This document shows positions 8,292 to 16,890 of a DNA stretch of 64,000 nucleotides, piece after piece. Made by a program: the position numbers and the translations under genes. This stretch comes from an uncultured Alphaproteobacteria bacterium (GTDB lineage: Bacteria; Pseudomonadota; Alphaproteobacteria; Sphingomonadales; Sphingomonadaceae), in assembly GCA_903934325.1 (NCBI GenBank), contig CAIZNH010000008.1, positions 45,443 through 109,442 on the forward strand, read 5' to 3'. Every line of letters starts with the position of its first letter. The first letter of the stretch is position 1. Below the pieces are notes generated by a model. That model was given only the letters and a program-made list of their open reading frames with translations, was not told the origin of the DNA and did no database searches.

Positions 8292-9124
8292 AGCATCCCT
8301 CCGATCCGCGCCCAGCGCGCGGCGGAGAACCAAGAGATCGGGTTCAGCCAGCTCGCGCTGCCATCGGTTGACCACACCACCAGCGCGGCGCGGCCGACCA
8401 GCCGGTCGAGCGGGACGAGCCCCACCGCATCGCCTTCGGCCGCCGGCCAGCGGCTGTCGCGCGAATTGTCGCGGTTGTCGCCCATCACGAACATCGCGCC
8501 TTCGGGCACAGTGACGGGGGCGAAGCTGTCGCCGGTGGTGAGCCCGAAGTCGAGCACCTCGTAAGCCTTGCCGCCGGGCAGGGTCTCGCGGAAACGGACA
8601 TAGCGGCAGGCCTCGCGCCCATCGCCCATGCGCGCCGTCTCGCCGCCCCATTCGCACCCCGTATTGAGGGAGGTGGGGATGAGGAAATCGGAGAGCCGCT
8701 CGCGCTTCACCAGCGCGCCGTTCAGCACCAGCTGGCCGCCCATCACCGCCACGCTGTCACCCGGCAGTCCGATTACCCGCTTGATATAGTCGCGCCCGTC
8801 GACCGGATGCTTGAAGATCACCACATCGCCGCGCTCCGGCGCGCCGCCCAGCAGACGGCCATCCGGCAGCGGCACATCAAACGGCAGGGACTGGCGCGAA
8901 TAGCCATAGGGCCACTTGGCCGCGAGCAGGTAATCCCCGTTCATCAGGCGCGGCAGCATGCTCTCGGAAGGGATCGAGAATGGCGAGAATACGAATACCC
9001 TGATCGCCAGCACGGCGAGCAACAGCTTGATGATAAACCACACAAATCCGCCCCAGCTGTCACCAGAACCCGCAATGTCTGCGGCGCGGGGCACTTGCCC
9101 GAGCGATTGGGTCTTAACATCCAT
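8288..9124 (-). CDS. lepB: Signal peptidase I
   Basis: 278 aa, MDVKTQSLGQ start. One N-terminal membrane segment (about residues 24-45, WFIIKLLLAVLAIRVFVF) precedes the catalytic Ser in IPSESMLP. The catalytic Lys lies in RDYIKRVIGLPGD and the C-terminal box is MGDNRDNSRDSR. The enzyme cleaves Sec and Tat signal peptides at the outer face of the inner membrane. Translation is coupled to rnc through a 4-bp overlap. The gene is divergent from pgi across 49 bp, so the two promoters must be very close or overlapping. Confidence 0.96.
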   Translation of the reverse strand: MDVKTQSLGQVPRAADIAGSGDSWGGFVWFIIKLLLAVLAIRVFVFSPFSIPSESMLPRLMNGDYLLAAKWPYGYSRQSLPFDVPLPDGRLLGGAPERGDVVIFKHPVDGRDYIKRVIGLPGDSVAVMGGQLVLNGALVKRERLSDFLIPTSLNTGCEWGGETARMGDGREACRYVRFRETLPGGKAYEVLDFGLTTGDSFAPVTVPEGAMFVMGDNRDNSRDSRWPAAEGDAVGLVPLDRLVGRAALVVWSTDGSASWLNPISWFSAARWARIGGML

Positions 9125-9173
9125 CGCCCTTGCCCTTACTCGCAGCCGCGCAGCAGCGCAAAGGGGAACGGAC

Positions 9174-10736
9174 ATGAGCGGATCAGGCGAAATGACAGCC
9201 GGGGGTGTGGCAGCGCAAATCTGGGCGGACCTCACCGCATTGGCGCCTCGGCGGCTGGAGGCATTGTTCGCCGGCGATCCGGCCCGCGTGGAGGCCATGA
9301 CCCGCCGCATTGCATGGCCCATCGGCCTTGGCGACGATGCGACGGCCGGCATGCGGATCGACTTTTCCAAAACCCATCTGGGCGAATCTGAACTCGCCGC
9401 TTTCGAAGCGCTGGCCGAGGCCATGGGCTTTGGCCCTGCGCGCGAGGCGCTGTTCGGCGGCGGCATCATCAACGTGACCGAGGGCCGCGCGGCGACCCAC
9501 GGCGCGCTGCGCGGCAGCGGCACGCCCGCTGCGGTCGAGGAGGCCGAGGCGCTGCTGGCGCGCATGGGGATGCTGGTGGAAGCGATCCACGAAGGGGCGC
9601 TGGGCGAAGTGCGCCACTGCATCGCCATCGGCATCGGCGGATCGGCACTGGGCCCCGCGCTCGCCATCGACGCGCTGACCCGTGACCTCGCGCTGGTCGA
9701 CGTCCATGTCGTCTCGAACATTGACGGGCTGGCGCTGGAACAGGCCTTTGCCGCCTGCGATCCGGCGACCACGCTGATCGCTCTTGCCTCCAAGACCTTC
9801 ACCACCATCGAGACCATGACCAATGCGGCCAGCGCGCTGAAATGGCTGGCGGAGAACGGCGTCACCGATCCCGGCGGCCGCGTGGTGGCGCTCACCGCCG
9901 CGCCGGACAAGGCGGTGGAATGGGGCGTGGACGAGACCCGCGTGCTGCCTTTCCCCGAAAGCGTGGGCGGGCGCTATTCGCTGTTCTCCAGCATCGGCTT
10001 CCCGATCGCGCTCGCCATCGGGATGGAGGAATTCACCGCGATGCTGACCGGCGCCAAGGCGGTGGATGATCACTTCCGCAGCACCGAAGGCCGCGCCAAT
10101 GCCCCGCTACTCGCGGCTTTCGCGGACCAGTATTACACCCGCCTGCGCGGCTGCCAGACCCGCGCGGTGTTCGCCTATGACGAGCGGCTCGCGCTGCTGC
10201 CCGACTATCTCCAGCAGCTCGAAATGGAATCGAACGGCAAGAGCGTGAAGGCCGATGGAACGCCGGTCGATGGGCCGACCGCAGCCGTGACCTGGGGCGG
10301 GGTGGGCACCGACGCGCAGCACGCGGTGTTCCAGCTGCTGCATCAGGGCACGCATCTCATCCCGGTCGATTTTCTGGCCAGCATCGCGCCGGGCGACGAG
10401 CTTGATCCCGCGCATCACCGCACCTTGCTGATGAACTGCCTTGCGCAAGGGGCGGCGCTGATGGCGGGCAAGCCCTCGGACGACCCTGCGCGCGCCTATC
10501 CGGGGGACCGGCCCTCGACCACGATCCTCGTCGATGATTGCGATGCGGCGGCGCTCGGCGCGCTGATCGCCTTCCACGAACAGCGCACCTTCGCCAATGC
10601 GGTCCTGATGGGGATCAATCCCTTCGACCAGTTCGGGGTGGAGCTGGGCAAGGCGATCGCCAAGCAGATCGACAGTGGGGAAGGGCAGTTCGATCCGAGC
10701 ACCCAGGCGCTGATGGCGGCAGCCGGTCTCGCCTGA
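9174..10736 (+). CDS. pgi: Glucose-6-phosphate isomerase
   Basis: 520 aa from MSGSGEMTAG, preceded by AAGGGGAACGG as ribosome-binding site. Family motifs are present: IGIGGSALGP, SKTFTTIETMTN and a later SNGKSVKADG segment matching the PGI signature region. It interconverts glucose-6-phosphate and fructose-6-phosphate in the cytoplasm. An in-frame extension upstream to 8958 runs antisense through lepB and is rejected. No downstream cotranscribed gene is evident; a large inverted repeat follows at 10826. Confidence 0.96.
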   Translation: MSGSGEMTAGGVAAQIWADLTALAPRRLEALFAGDPARVEAMTRRIAWPIGLGDDATAGMRIDFSKTHLGESELAAFEALAEAMGFGPAREALFGGGIINVTEGRAATHGALRGSGTPAAVEEAEALLARMGMLVEAIHEGALGEVRHCIAIGIGGSALGPALAIDALTRDLALVDVHVVSNIDGLALEQAFAACDPATTLIALASKTFTTIETMTNAASALKWLAENGVTDPGGRVVALTAAPDKAVEWGVDETRVLPFPESVGGRYSLFSSIGFPIALAIGMEEFTAMLTGAKAVDDHFRSTEGRANAPLLAAFADQYYTRLRGCQTRAVFAYDERLALLPDYLQQLEMESNGKSVKADGTPVDGPTAAVTWGGVGTDAQHAVFQLLHQGTHLIPVDFLASIAPGDELDPAHHRTLLMNCLAQGAALMAGKPSDDPARAYPGDRPSTTILVDDCDAAALGALIAFHEQRTFANAVLMGINPFDQFGVELGKAIAKQIDSGEGQFDPSTQALMAAAGLA

Positions 10737-10825
10737 GCGGCGTGATGCATGATCGCCACACCTGGCTGAGCCGTGCCGTGTCAGATATTGCGGAAATTTT
10801 ACCGCGCTGTTGCATATTTGCGTAA

Positions 10826-10873
10826 GCGGATAAGGATGTGTCGCAAGGCCCGCCGCCTTGCGACATTATCCGC
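10826..10873. repeat. Long interrupted inverted repeat between pgi and the next gene
   Basis: GCGGATAA, five unpaired bases, then TGTCGCAAGG, a 7-base loop, CCTTGCGACA and TTATCCGC. This gives 18 paired bases with a single asymmetric bulge. No T-tract follows on either strand (AAAAATG on plus), so a classic terminator is unlikely. It lies about 100 bp before the start of the secreted protein at 10977. It could be a 5'-UTR structure, an mRNA-stability hairpin for pgi or a palindromic protein site. Confidence 0.6.
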
Positions 10874-10976
10874 AAAAATGCCCCATGAGCGCGGCAAGAA
10901 TTGCACGCCGGACGCAACCTTCTATCCTTGCCCACAGATTCGTCTCCTCCCGCATCCTGCGACCTCAAGGACCACC

Positions 10977-11372
10977 ATGAAGCACCTGCGCCTTACCGCC
11001 GCTGTCCTCCTCGCGCTTGGCTGTGCCGGTAGCGCGCTTGCCCAAGACAATCAGGGCGACGGCACGGCGCGTTCCAAGGTGAAGCCGGCGCGGCTGGTGT
11101 CTTTCGACGGCGAGCGCGAATTCCTCACCGCCTCCTCGCGCCTGCGCGTCTGGCGCGCCGAGGTGGGATACACCCTGTCGGTCGATCAGGCCGGCACGCC
11201 AACCGATTGCCAGCTGACCGAAAAGTTCCGCATGAACTACGTCAACGAAAAGCTGTGCGAGGTGCTGCTTAAGCATCACACCTTCGAGCCCGCGCAGGAC
11301 GCCAGCGGCGCGAGCGTCGAGGGCACCTATCAGGGGCGGCTCAATTTTCTGGAATTGCGCGGCAAGGATTGA
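10977..11372 (+). CDS. Secreted TonB-C-terminal-like small protein (copy 1)
   Basis: 131 aa with a clear signal peptide (MKHLRLTAAVLLALGCAGSALA). The mature part has YTLSVDQAGTPTDCQLTEKFR and, later, FEPAQDASGASVEGTYQG. This G-T/V-x-x-C then PA-DA-G-V-G-Y pattern resembles the C-terminal domain of TonB-family proteins, without the membrane anchor or proline-rich linker. It is followed 66 bp later by a shorter-signal paralog with the same Cys spacing. The two conserved Cys residues (in DCQL and LCEVL) could form a disulfide. Function unknown; location periplasmic by inference. Confidence 0.75.
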   Translation: MKHLRLTAAVLLALGCAGSALAQDNQGDGTARSKVKPARLVSFDGEREFLTASSRLRVWRAEVGYTLSVDQAGTPTDCQLTEKFRMNYVNEKLCEVLLKHHTFEPAQDASGASVEGTYQGRLNFLELRGKD

Positions 11373-11438
11373 CGATCGACTGAAATCATGTGATCTTTCA
11401 TAGGCTTCAGGGGCTATGGTATTGCGAGGATCACGCGC

Positions 11439-11831
11439 ATGAACTGGCTTTGTCTCGGTTTCGTCCCCGCCGCTCTGGCGCTCGCAGTGCCGCTGATGGC
11501 GAGTGAACTTCAGCCCATTTCCGCCGATGTGACGGGTGCCCGGCCGGCCCAATTGCTCGAAATCGATTTCATCCGCGTCACAAAGCGCGCCTTCAACCTC
11601 GGCCTGCTGACGCAGGATCTCGGCTACACTCTGGCTGTTGCGGCGGACGGGACGGTGACCAATTGCCAGCTCTCGCGCAGTTTCCGCAATCCGATCACGA
11701 CGAGGGAGATGTGCCGCAGCATCACCCGCGCGGTCACGCTTGCTCCGGCGCGCGACGCGGCAGGCAATCCGGTCAGCGGCACCTATCAGGGCATGATCCG
11801 CATCCAGTCGCCCTTTGCTGCGACGCAATAA
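11439..11831 (+). CDS. Secreted TonB-C-terminal-like small protein (copy 2)
   Basis: 130 aa. The signal peptide is MNWLCLGFVPAALALAVPLMA. It is paralogous to the gene at 10977: YTLAVAADGTVTNCQLSRSFR and APARDAAGNPVSGTYQG align with the same positions, and both copies keep two cysteines. The region N-terminal of this core is unrelated between the two, so they have diverged. The pair may be cotranscribed, although 66 bp separate them. No specific function can be assigned. Confidence 0.75.
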   Translation: MNWLCLGFVPAALALAVPLMASELQPISADVTGARPAQLLEIDFIRVTKRAFNLGLLTQDLGYTLAVAADGTVTNCQLSRSFRNPITTREMCRSITRAVTLAPARDAAGNPVSGTYQGMIRIQSPFAATQ

Positions 11832-11963
11832 TCCTTTGACATTTCGCCGCGCAGCCCCCACATGGCGCCCATCGAAGAGCGCTAGCCATGCGTGAAGCGG
11901 CGGAATTCTGAAAGCATCCGCCCCGGCCGCACTTCGGTTCTACCCCCAAGACTTCCCTTTTCA

Positions 11964-12016
11964 CGCGGGCGGTTTCAACCCCCGCGCCGCGTCCGCAATC
12001 CGTTTGGGATTGGCGG
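11964..12016 (+). promoter_or_regulatory. Two hairpins in the probable 5' UTR of the RNA helicase
   Basis: CGCGGG...CCCGCG (11964-11986) and CCGCAATCC-GTTTG-GGATTGGCGG (11993-12016, one bulged base) lie 37-89 bp before the helicase ATG at 12053. Structured leaders occur on some helicase mRNAs that regulate themselves. That role here is inference only. Confidence 0.35.
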
Positions 12017-12052
12017 AAGCGCGTCGCAGCATATTTGCGAGTTACCTATTAC

Positions 12053-13636
12053 ATGACCACTTTTGCTGACCTCGGGCTGTCGCAGCCCGTGCTCCAGGCC
12101 CTCGACATGAAGGGCTACAACACTCCCACCCCGATCCAGGAACAGGCGATCCCGCCGGTGCTCAAGGGCCGCGACCTGCTCGGCATCGCGCAGACCGGCA
12201 CCGGCAAGACCGCGGCCTTCATGCTCCCCAGCATTGATCGCCTGCGCGAGGCGGACAAGCCGATCCCGTTCAAGTCCTGCCGCATGCTGGTTCTGGCGCC
12301 GACGCGCGAGCTGGCGGTGCAGATTGCCGACAGCGCCAAGGATTACGGCGCGCTCGCCGGGCTGAAGGTGCAATGCATCGTCGGCGGCACGAGCGTGGGC
12401 AAGGATCGCAACAAGCTCCACCGCGGCACCGACATTCTTGTCGCCACCCCGGGCCGTCTGCTTGATCTGATCGACCAGAAGGCGCTGACCCTCAACGGCA
12501 TCGAAGTGCTGGTGCTCGACGAGGCCGACCAGATGCTCGATCTTGGCTTCATCCACGCCCTGCGCAAGATCCGCGAGCTTGCGCCCAAGGATCGCCAGAC
12601 GCTGTTCTTCAGCGCCACCATGCCCAAGGCGATCAAGGAACTGGTGAGCGGCTATTGCCACAATCCGGTGCAGGTTTCGGTCACACCGGAAAGCACCACG
12701 GCCGAGCGCATCGACCAGTATCTCTTCATGGTCCAGCAGGACGAGAAGACGGCCCTGCTCGAAATGATCCTCAAGCGCCGCCATCAGGTGCCGGGCGAGT
12801 TCGAGCGCATCCTGATCTTCACCCGCACCAAGCACGGCGCGGACCGCGTGGTGAAGAAGCTGCAACAGGCCGGGATCGAGAGCAATGCGATCCACGGCAA
12901 CAAGTCGCAGCCCCAGCGCCAGCGCGCATTGGACGAGTTCCGCAAGGCGCGTGTGCCGGTGCTGATCGCCACGGATGTGGCCGCGCGCGGGATCGATATT
13001 CCGGGCGTCAGCCACGTGATCAATTACGAGCTGCCCAACGTGCCTGAGCAATATGTCCACCGCATCGGCCGCACCGCGCGTGCAGGGCGTGACGGGGTGG
13101 CGATTGCCTTCTGTGCCGAGGACGAGCGCGCCTACCTCAAGGATATCCGCAAGACGACCGGCGCCGAGCTTGAGCGTCTGCCCCTGCCGGACAATTTCCG
13201 CGCGGTGGTGGAAGGCGAAGGGGCGGAGAAGCCCGCGCCGCGCCAGCCGGTGAAGCGGGTGCAGGCCCGTCCGCTCGGCCAGCGCAAGCCCCAGGTTGAT
13301 CGCCGTCCGGATGGCGAACGTCGCCCGCAGCAGGGCGAACAGCGCCGTGCCGCCAGTGCGCCTCAGGGCGAGCGTCGTCCGCAGGGTGATCGTCGTCCGC
13401 AACAGGGCGAACAGCGCCGCGCAGAGGGTGAACGGCGTCCGCAGGGTGATCGTCGCCCTCAGGGTGGCAAGCCCGCGCAGGGGTCTCAGCATCAGGGCGG
13501 CGATCGTCGATCGCAGAGCCAGGGCGCCAATGGTGGCGGCAACAATGGCGGCGGCGGTAATCGTGGTCGCGGTGGCCGTGGGCGCGGTCGCCCCGGAGGC
13601 GGCGGCGGTGGTCGCCCCCGCGCAGCACAGGGCTGA
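12053..13636 (+). CDS. DEAD-box ATP-dependent RNA helicase, RhlE-like
   Basis: 527 aa from MTTFADLGLSQPVLQALD. Helicase motifs in order: Q motif (TPTPIQEQAIP), AQTGTGKT, PTRELA, TPGR, DEAD (VLDEADQMLD), SAT, ARGIDIP and HRIGRTARAG. The core ends near residue 395. A long basic tail follows with repeated RRPQ-G-DRRPQ and GEQRRA units and a final Gly/Arg/Asn-rich RGG-like stretch, typical of RNA-binding tails in RhlE/DeaD proteins of this group. The protein probably remodels rRNA or mRNA structures. A strong terminator follows 12 bp after the stop. Confidence 0.93.
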   Translation: MTTFADLGLSQPVLQALDMKGYNTPTPIQEQAIPPVLKGRDLLGIAQTGTGKTAAFMLPSIDRLREADKPIPFKSCRMLVLAPTRELAVQIADSAKDYGALAGLKVQCIVGGTSVGKDRNKLHRGTDILVATPGRLLDLIDQKALTLNGIEVLVLDEADQMLDLGFIHALRKIRELAPKDRQTLFFSATMPKAIKELVSGYCHNPVQVSVTPESTTAERIDQYLFMVQQDEKTALLEMILKRRHQVPGEFERILIFTRTKHGADRVVKKLQQAGIESNAIHGNKSQPQRQRALDEFRKARVPVLIATDVAARGIDIPGVSHVINYELPNVPEQYVHRIGRTARAGRDGVAIAFCAEDERAYLKDIRKTTGAELERLPLPDNFRAVVEGEGAEKPAPRQPVKRVQARPLGQRKPQVDRRPDGERRPQQGEQRRAASAPQGERRPQGDRRPQQGEQRRAEGERRPQGDRRPQGGKPAQGSQHQGGDRRSQSQGANGGGNNGGGGNRGRGGRGRGRPGGGGGGRPRAAQG

Positions 13637-13647
13637 CACAAAGCATG

Positions 13648-13685
13648 AAAGGGCGGGAGCGGCAAACTCCCGCCCTTTTGCTTTT
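13648..13685 (+). terminator. Rho-independent terminator after the RNA helicase
   Basis: AAAGGGCGGGAG, 7-base loop, CTCCCGCCCTTTT, then GCTTTTT. The stem is 12 bp with no mismatch and is followed by T-runs. Confidence 0.9.
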
Positions 13686-13729
13686 TGCCCGGACCGCCGC
13701 CATATGCTCCCCGCAAGTCAGGGAGCAGC

Positions 13730-15085
13730 ATGATGTCGGCCGAATTTGATTATGACCTCTTCACCATCGGCGCAGGCTCGGGCGGGGTGCGCGCGAGCCG
13801 CGTCGCTGCCGCGCACGGCGCGCGGGTGGCGGTGGCCGAGGAATACCGCGTCGGCGGCACCTGTGTGATCCGCGGCTGCGTGCCCAAGAAGATGCTCGTC
13901 TACGGCGCGCACTTTGCCGAGGATCTGGAGGACGCCAAGCAGTTCGGCTGGACCATCGAGGGCAAGAGCTTCGACTGGAAGGCGCTGCGCGACGTCGTGC
14001 AGAATGATGTGACGCGGCTGGAGGGGCTCTATGGCCAGACCCTCTCCAACCACAAGGTCACCACCATCAACGAGCGCGCCGAGATCACCGGCCCGCACCA
14101 GATCACGCTGGCGAGCGGCAAGGTCATCACCGCCCGGTACATCCTCATCGCCACAGGCGCGCGCCCGCATGTGCCCGCCTTTCCGGGCAGCGAGCATGTC
14201 ATCACCTCGAACGAGGCCTTCCATCTCGATGAACTCCCGCGCCGCATCCTGATTGCCGGCGGGGGCTATATCGCCAATGAATTCGCAGGCATCTTCAACG
14301 AATTCGGCTGCAAGGTGACGATCGCCAACCGGTCCGACACGATCCTGCGCGGCTATGACGAAAGCGTACGCGACTGGCTGCTTCAGATCTCGATGGTGAA
14401 GGGCATCTGCTTCCTGTTCCATGCCGAGTTCGAGAGCATTGAAAAGCAGGCTGACGGCACGCTGCTGGTCAAGCTGACCGGGCAGGACGCAGCCGAATAT
14501 GACGCGGTGATGGTCGCCACCGGCCGCGTGCCCAAAACGCAAGGTCTGGGGCTTGAGACGGTCGGCGTTGCCACCGGCACAAGGGGCGAGATCCTGGTCG
14601 ATGGCTTCAGCAAGACCAATGTCGATCACATCTATGCCGTGGGCGATGTGACCGACCGGGTGCAGCTTACCCCCGTCGCGATCCGCGAAGGGCAGGCATT
14701 CGCGGATTCGGTGTTTGGCGGGGTGGAGCCCTATGCGGTCGATCATTCCTGCGTGCCGAGCGCGGTGTTCAGCCACCCACCCATTGCCGCTGTCGGCATG
14801 ACCGAGAGCGAGGCGCGCAACCAGCTTGGCAACATCAAGGTCTATCAGGCCGATTTCCGCCCGATGAAGAACGTGCTGGCAGGCCGTAACGAGCGCTGCC
14901 TCTACAAGATGATCGTCGATGCCGCGAACGACCGGATCGTCGGCATCCATATGATCGGCCCCGACGCGCCCGAAATCCTGCAAGCGGCCGCCATCGCCGT
15001 GAAGGCTGGCCTCACCAAGGCCGATTTCGATGCCACCGTGGCGATCCACCCGACCATGGCCGAGGAACTGGTGTTGTTCAAATAG
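13730..15085 (+). CDS. gor: Glutathione-disulfide reductase
   Basis: 451 aa. The FAD-binding motif is GAGSGGVRASR near the N-terminus and the redox-active disulfide lies in GGTCVIRGCVPKK, the glutathione-reductase form of this motif. A second dinucleotide fold has GGGYIANEFAG. The C-terminal catalytic HPTMAEE is present. The enzyme uses NADPH to regenerate reduced glutathione in the cytoplasm. The start is ATG 13730, preceded by AGGGAG; a second ATG directly follows. The gene stands alone after the helicase terminator. Confidence 0.95.
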   Translation: MMSAEFDYDLFTIGAGSGGVRASRVAAAHGARVAVAEEYRVGGTCVIRGCVPKKMLVYGAHFAEDLEDAKQFGWTIEGKSFDWKALRDVVQNDVTRLEGLYGQTLSNHKVTTINERAEITGPHQITLASGKVITARYILIATGARPHVPAFPGSEHVITSNEAFHLDELPRRILIAGGGYIANEFAGIFNEFGCKVTIANRSDTILRGYDESVRDWLLQISMVKGICFLFHAEFESIEKQADGTLLVKLTGQDAAEYDAVMVATGRVPKTQGLGLETVGVATGTRGEILVDGFSKTNVDHIYAVGDVTDRVQLTPVAIREGQAFADSVFGGVEPYAVDHSCVPSAVFSHPPIAAVGMTESEARNQLGNIKVYQADFRPMKNVLAGRNERCLYKMIVDAANDRIVGIHMIGPDAPEILQAAAIAVKAGLTKADFDATVAIHPTMAEELVLFK

Positions 15086-15145
15086 GTTGCAATACAAAAC
15101 CTATATGCTATGAGCCTGCGCTGGAGCAGGCACAGGAGGGGGCGC

Positions 15146-16168
15146 ATGGCAGGCACGGTTCTGGTCACGGGGGCGACCGGCTACATCGCCGGAGAGCTGA
15201 TCCGGCAATTGCTGGCAAAGGGCTGGACGGTGCACGGCACGGTCCGCAACGTCGCCAGGAGCGAGGCAGGCTTGCGCGCAAGGCTCGGCAATCCGGCGCC
15301 CGAACAATTCCGCCTATTTGCCGCAGAGCTGATGAGCGACGAGGGCTGGGCCGAGGCGGCAGCAGGCTGCACCCATGTCGCCCACGTCGCCTCGCCGATC
15401 CCGGCGCAGGCCCCCAAGCACGAGGATGACCTGATCATCCCCGCGCGCGAAGGCACTTTGCGCGCCTTGCGCTTCGCCGGCGATGCCGGGGTCACGCGCT
15501 TCGTCCAGACCAGCTCCACCGCGGCGGTGATCTATGGCGTCGACCGCGGCACCTATACCTTCGACGAAAGCCGCTGGACCGACATCAACCATCCCGACGC
15601 CTACCCTTACGTGAAGTCCAAGACCCTCGCCGAACGCGCCGCGCGCGAATGGGTGGCGGCGGAGGGCGGGGCGATGGAGTTCGTCTCGGTCAATCCCGGC
15701 ATGGTGCTCGGCCCTGTCGACAGCGGGGATTTCTCCGCCTCGGTCGAACTGGTGTCGCAACTGCTTTCGGGCGCGATGCCCTTGGCGCCCAACCTCGGCT
15801 TTCCGATTGTCGACGTGCGCGACATTGCCGCGCTCCACGTGCTGGCGCTGGAGACCCCGGGACTGGCGGGCGAGAGGTTTCTTGGCGCAGGGCCATTCCT
15901 CACCGCGCTCGACATCGCAGGAATCCTGCGCGCGCGGCTGGGGGCGAAGGCGCGCAAGGCGCCGACCCGCCCCATGCCCGACTGGGTGGTCAGCATCCTT
16001 GCCCTGTTCAACGCCGAGGTGCGCGGCATCAAGACCGAGATCGGCAAGATCCGCCATGTCGATGCGGGCCACGCGAAAGCGCGGCTCGGCTGGACGATGC
16101 GGCCCGTCGAGGACACGATTGCCGATTGCGGCAACAGCCTGATCGAACATGGAGTGGTGAAAGCATAA
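15146..16168 (+). CDS. NAD(P)-dependent epimerase/dehydratase family (dihydroflavonol-reductase-like)
   Basis: 340 aa from MAGTVLVTGATGYIAGELIRQL, preceded by a strong AGGAGGGGG. The Rossmann glycine motif TGATGYIAGE and the catalytic YPYVKSKTLAE (Y-x3-K) identify an extended short-chain dehydrogenase. STAAVIYG supplies the active-site Ser/Thr. It resembles dihydroflavonol-4-reductase/aldehyde reductase proteins that reduce carbonyls with NADPH. The substrate is unknown. Its TAA overlaps the ATG of the following SDR gene (TAATG), so the two reductases are coupled. Confidence 0.88.
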   Translation: MAGTVLVTGATGYIAGELIRQLLAKGWTVHGTVRNVARSEAGLRARLGNPAPEQFRLFAAELMSDEGWAEAAAGCTHVAHVASPIPAQAPKHEDDLIIPAREGTLRALRFAGDAGVTRFVQTSSTAAVIYGVDRGTYTFDESRWTDINHPDAYPYVKSKTLAERAAREWVAAEGGAMEFVSVNPGMVLGPVDSGDFSASVELVSQLLSGAMPLAPNLGFPIVDVRDIAALHVLALETPGLAGERFLGAGPFLTALDIAGILRARLGAKARKAPTRPMPDWVVSILALFNAEVRGIKTEIGKIRHVDAGHAKARLGWTMRPVEDTIADCGNSLIEHGVVKA

Positions 16169-16890
16169 TGCAGGTTCAGGGAAAGACCGTGCTGCTGACC
16201 GGCGGCAGCGCAGGCATCGGGCGCGAGATTGCGCGGCAATTGCAGACCAAGGGCGCGAGCGTGGTCCTCACCGGGCGCGATCCGGCGCGGCTCGAAGCGA
16301 TGCGGGGCGAGGGGTTTGACGTGATTGCCGCTGACCTCTCGAACGCGGCGGGCGTCGATGCGCTGGTCGCGGCGCTGGGGGATCGCAGCATCGACATCCT
16401 CATCAACAATGCCGGGCTCGGCGTGCCGCATGATGTGCGCAATGATCTGCCCGATCCGGATGCGGCGGACGGGTGCTTCTACGCCAACCTTTCCGCGCCG
16501 GTGCGGCTCATCACCGCGCTGCTCCCTGCCTTGCGGGCGCGCCCTGAAGCGGCGATCGTCAATGTGACGAGCGGGCTGGCGATTGCGCCCAACACGGCAA
16601 GCTCGGTCTATTGCGCCAGCAAGGCGGGCCTCAGGAGCTTCACCATGGCCCTGCGTGCGCAGCTCGCCAAGGAGCCGATCCTCGTGGTCGAGGCCCTGCC
16701 GCCGGTGGTCGACACCCAGATGACCGCCGACCGCGACATGTCCAAGATGCCGCCGCAGGAATGCGCGCGCCAGATCATCGCGGCGATCGAAAACGACCAG
16801 CCGGAGGCCAATGTCGGCATGGTGAAGCTGCTGCGCGCGGTCTATTCGGTCTCGCCCGCGCTGGCGCGGAGCGTGATGCAGCGGTTCTAG
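16168..16890 (+). CDS. Classical short-chain dehydrogenase/reductase (DltE-like)
   Basis: 240 aa. The N-terminal TGGSAGIGREIA cofactor motif, the NNAGLG motif and the YCASK active site (Y-x3-K) are intact, with Ser in VTSG upstream. DltE-like members of the SDR family share this layout; the substrate cannot be read from sequence. It is coupled to the upstream epimerase-like gene by overlapping stop and start. It converges on the flavoprotein gene, with both stop codons inside the same CTAG at 16887-16890. Confidence 0.88.
   Translation: MQVQGKTVLLTGGSAGIGREIARQLQTKGASVVLTGRDPARLEAMRGEGFDVIAADLSNAAGVDALVAALGDRSIDILINNAGLGVPHDVRNDLPDPDAADGCFYANLSAPVRLITALLPALRARPEAAIVNVTSGLAIAPNTASSVYCASKAGLRSFTMALRAQLAKEPILVVEALPPVVDTQMTADRDMSKMPPQECARQIIAAIENDQPEANVGMVKLLRAVYSVSPALARSVMQRF

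Noticed and set aside
13250..13500. Regular short repeats in the helicase tail that could look like a CRISPR-type array
   Set aside because: The repeats are in frame and encode RRPQ/GEQRRA units; spacing and length do not fit repeat-spacer architecture.
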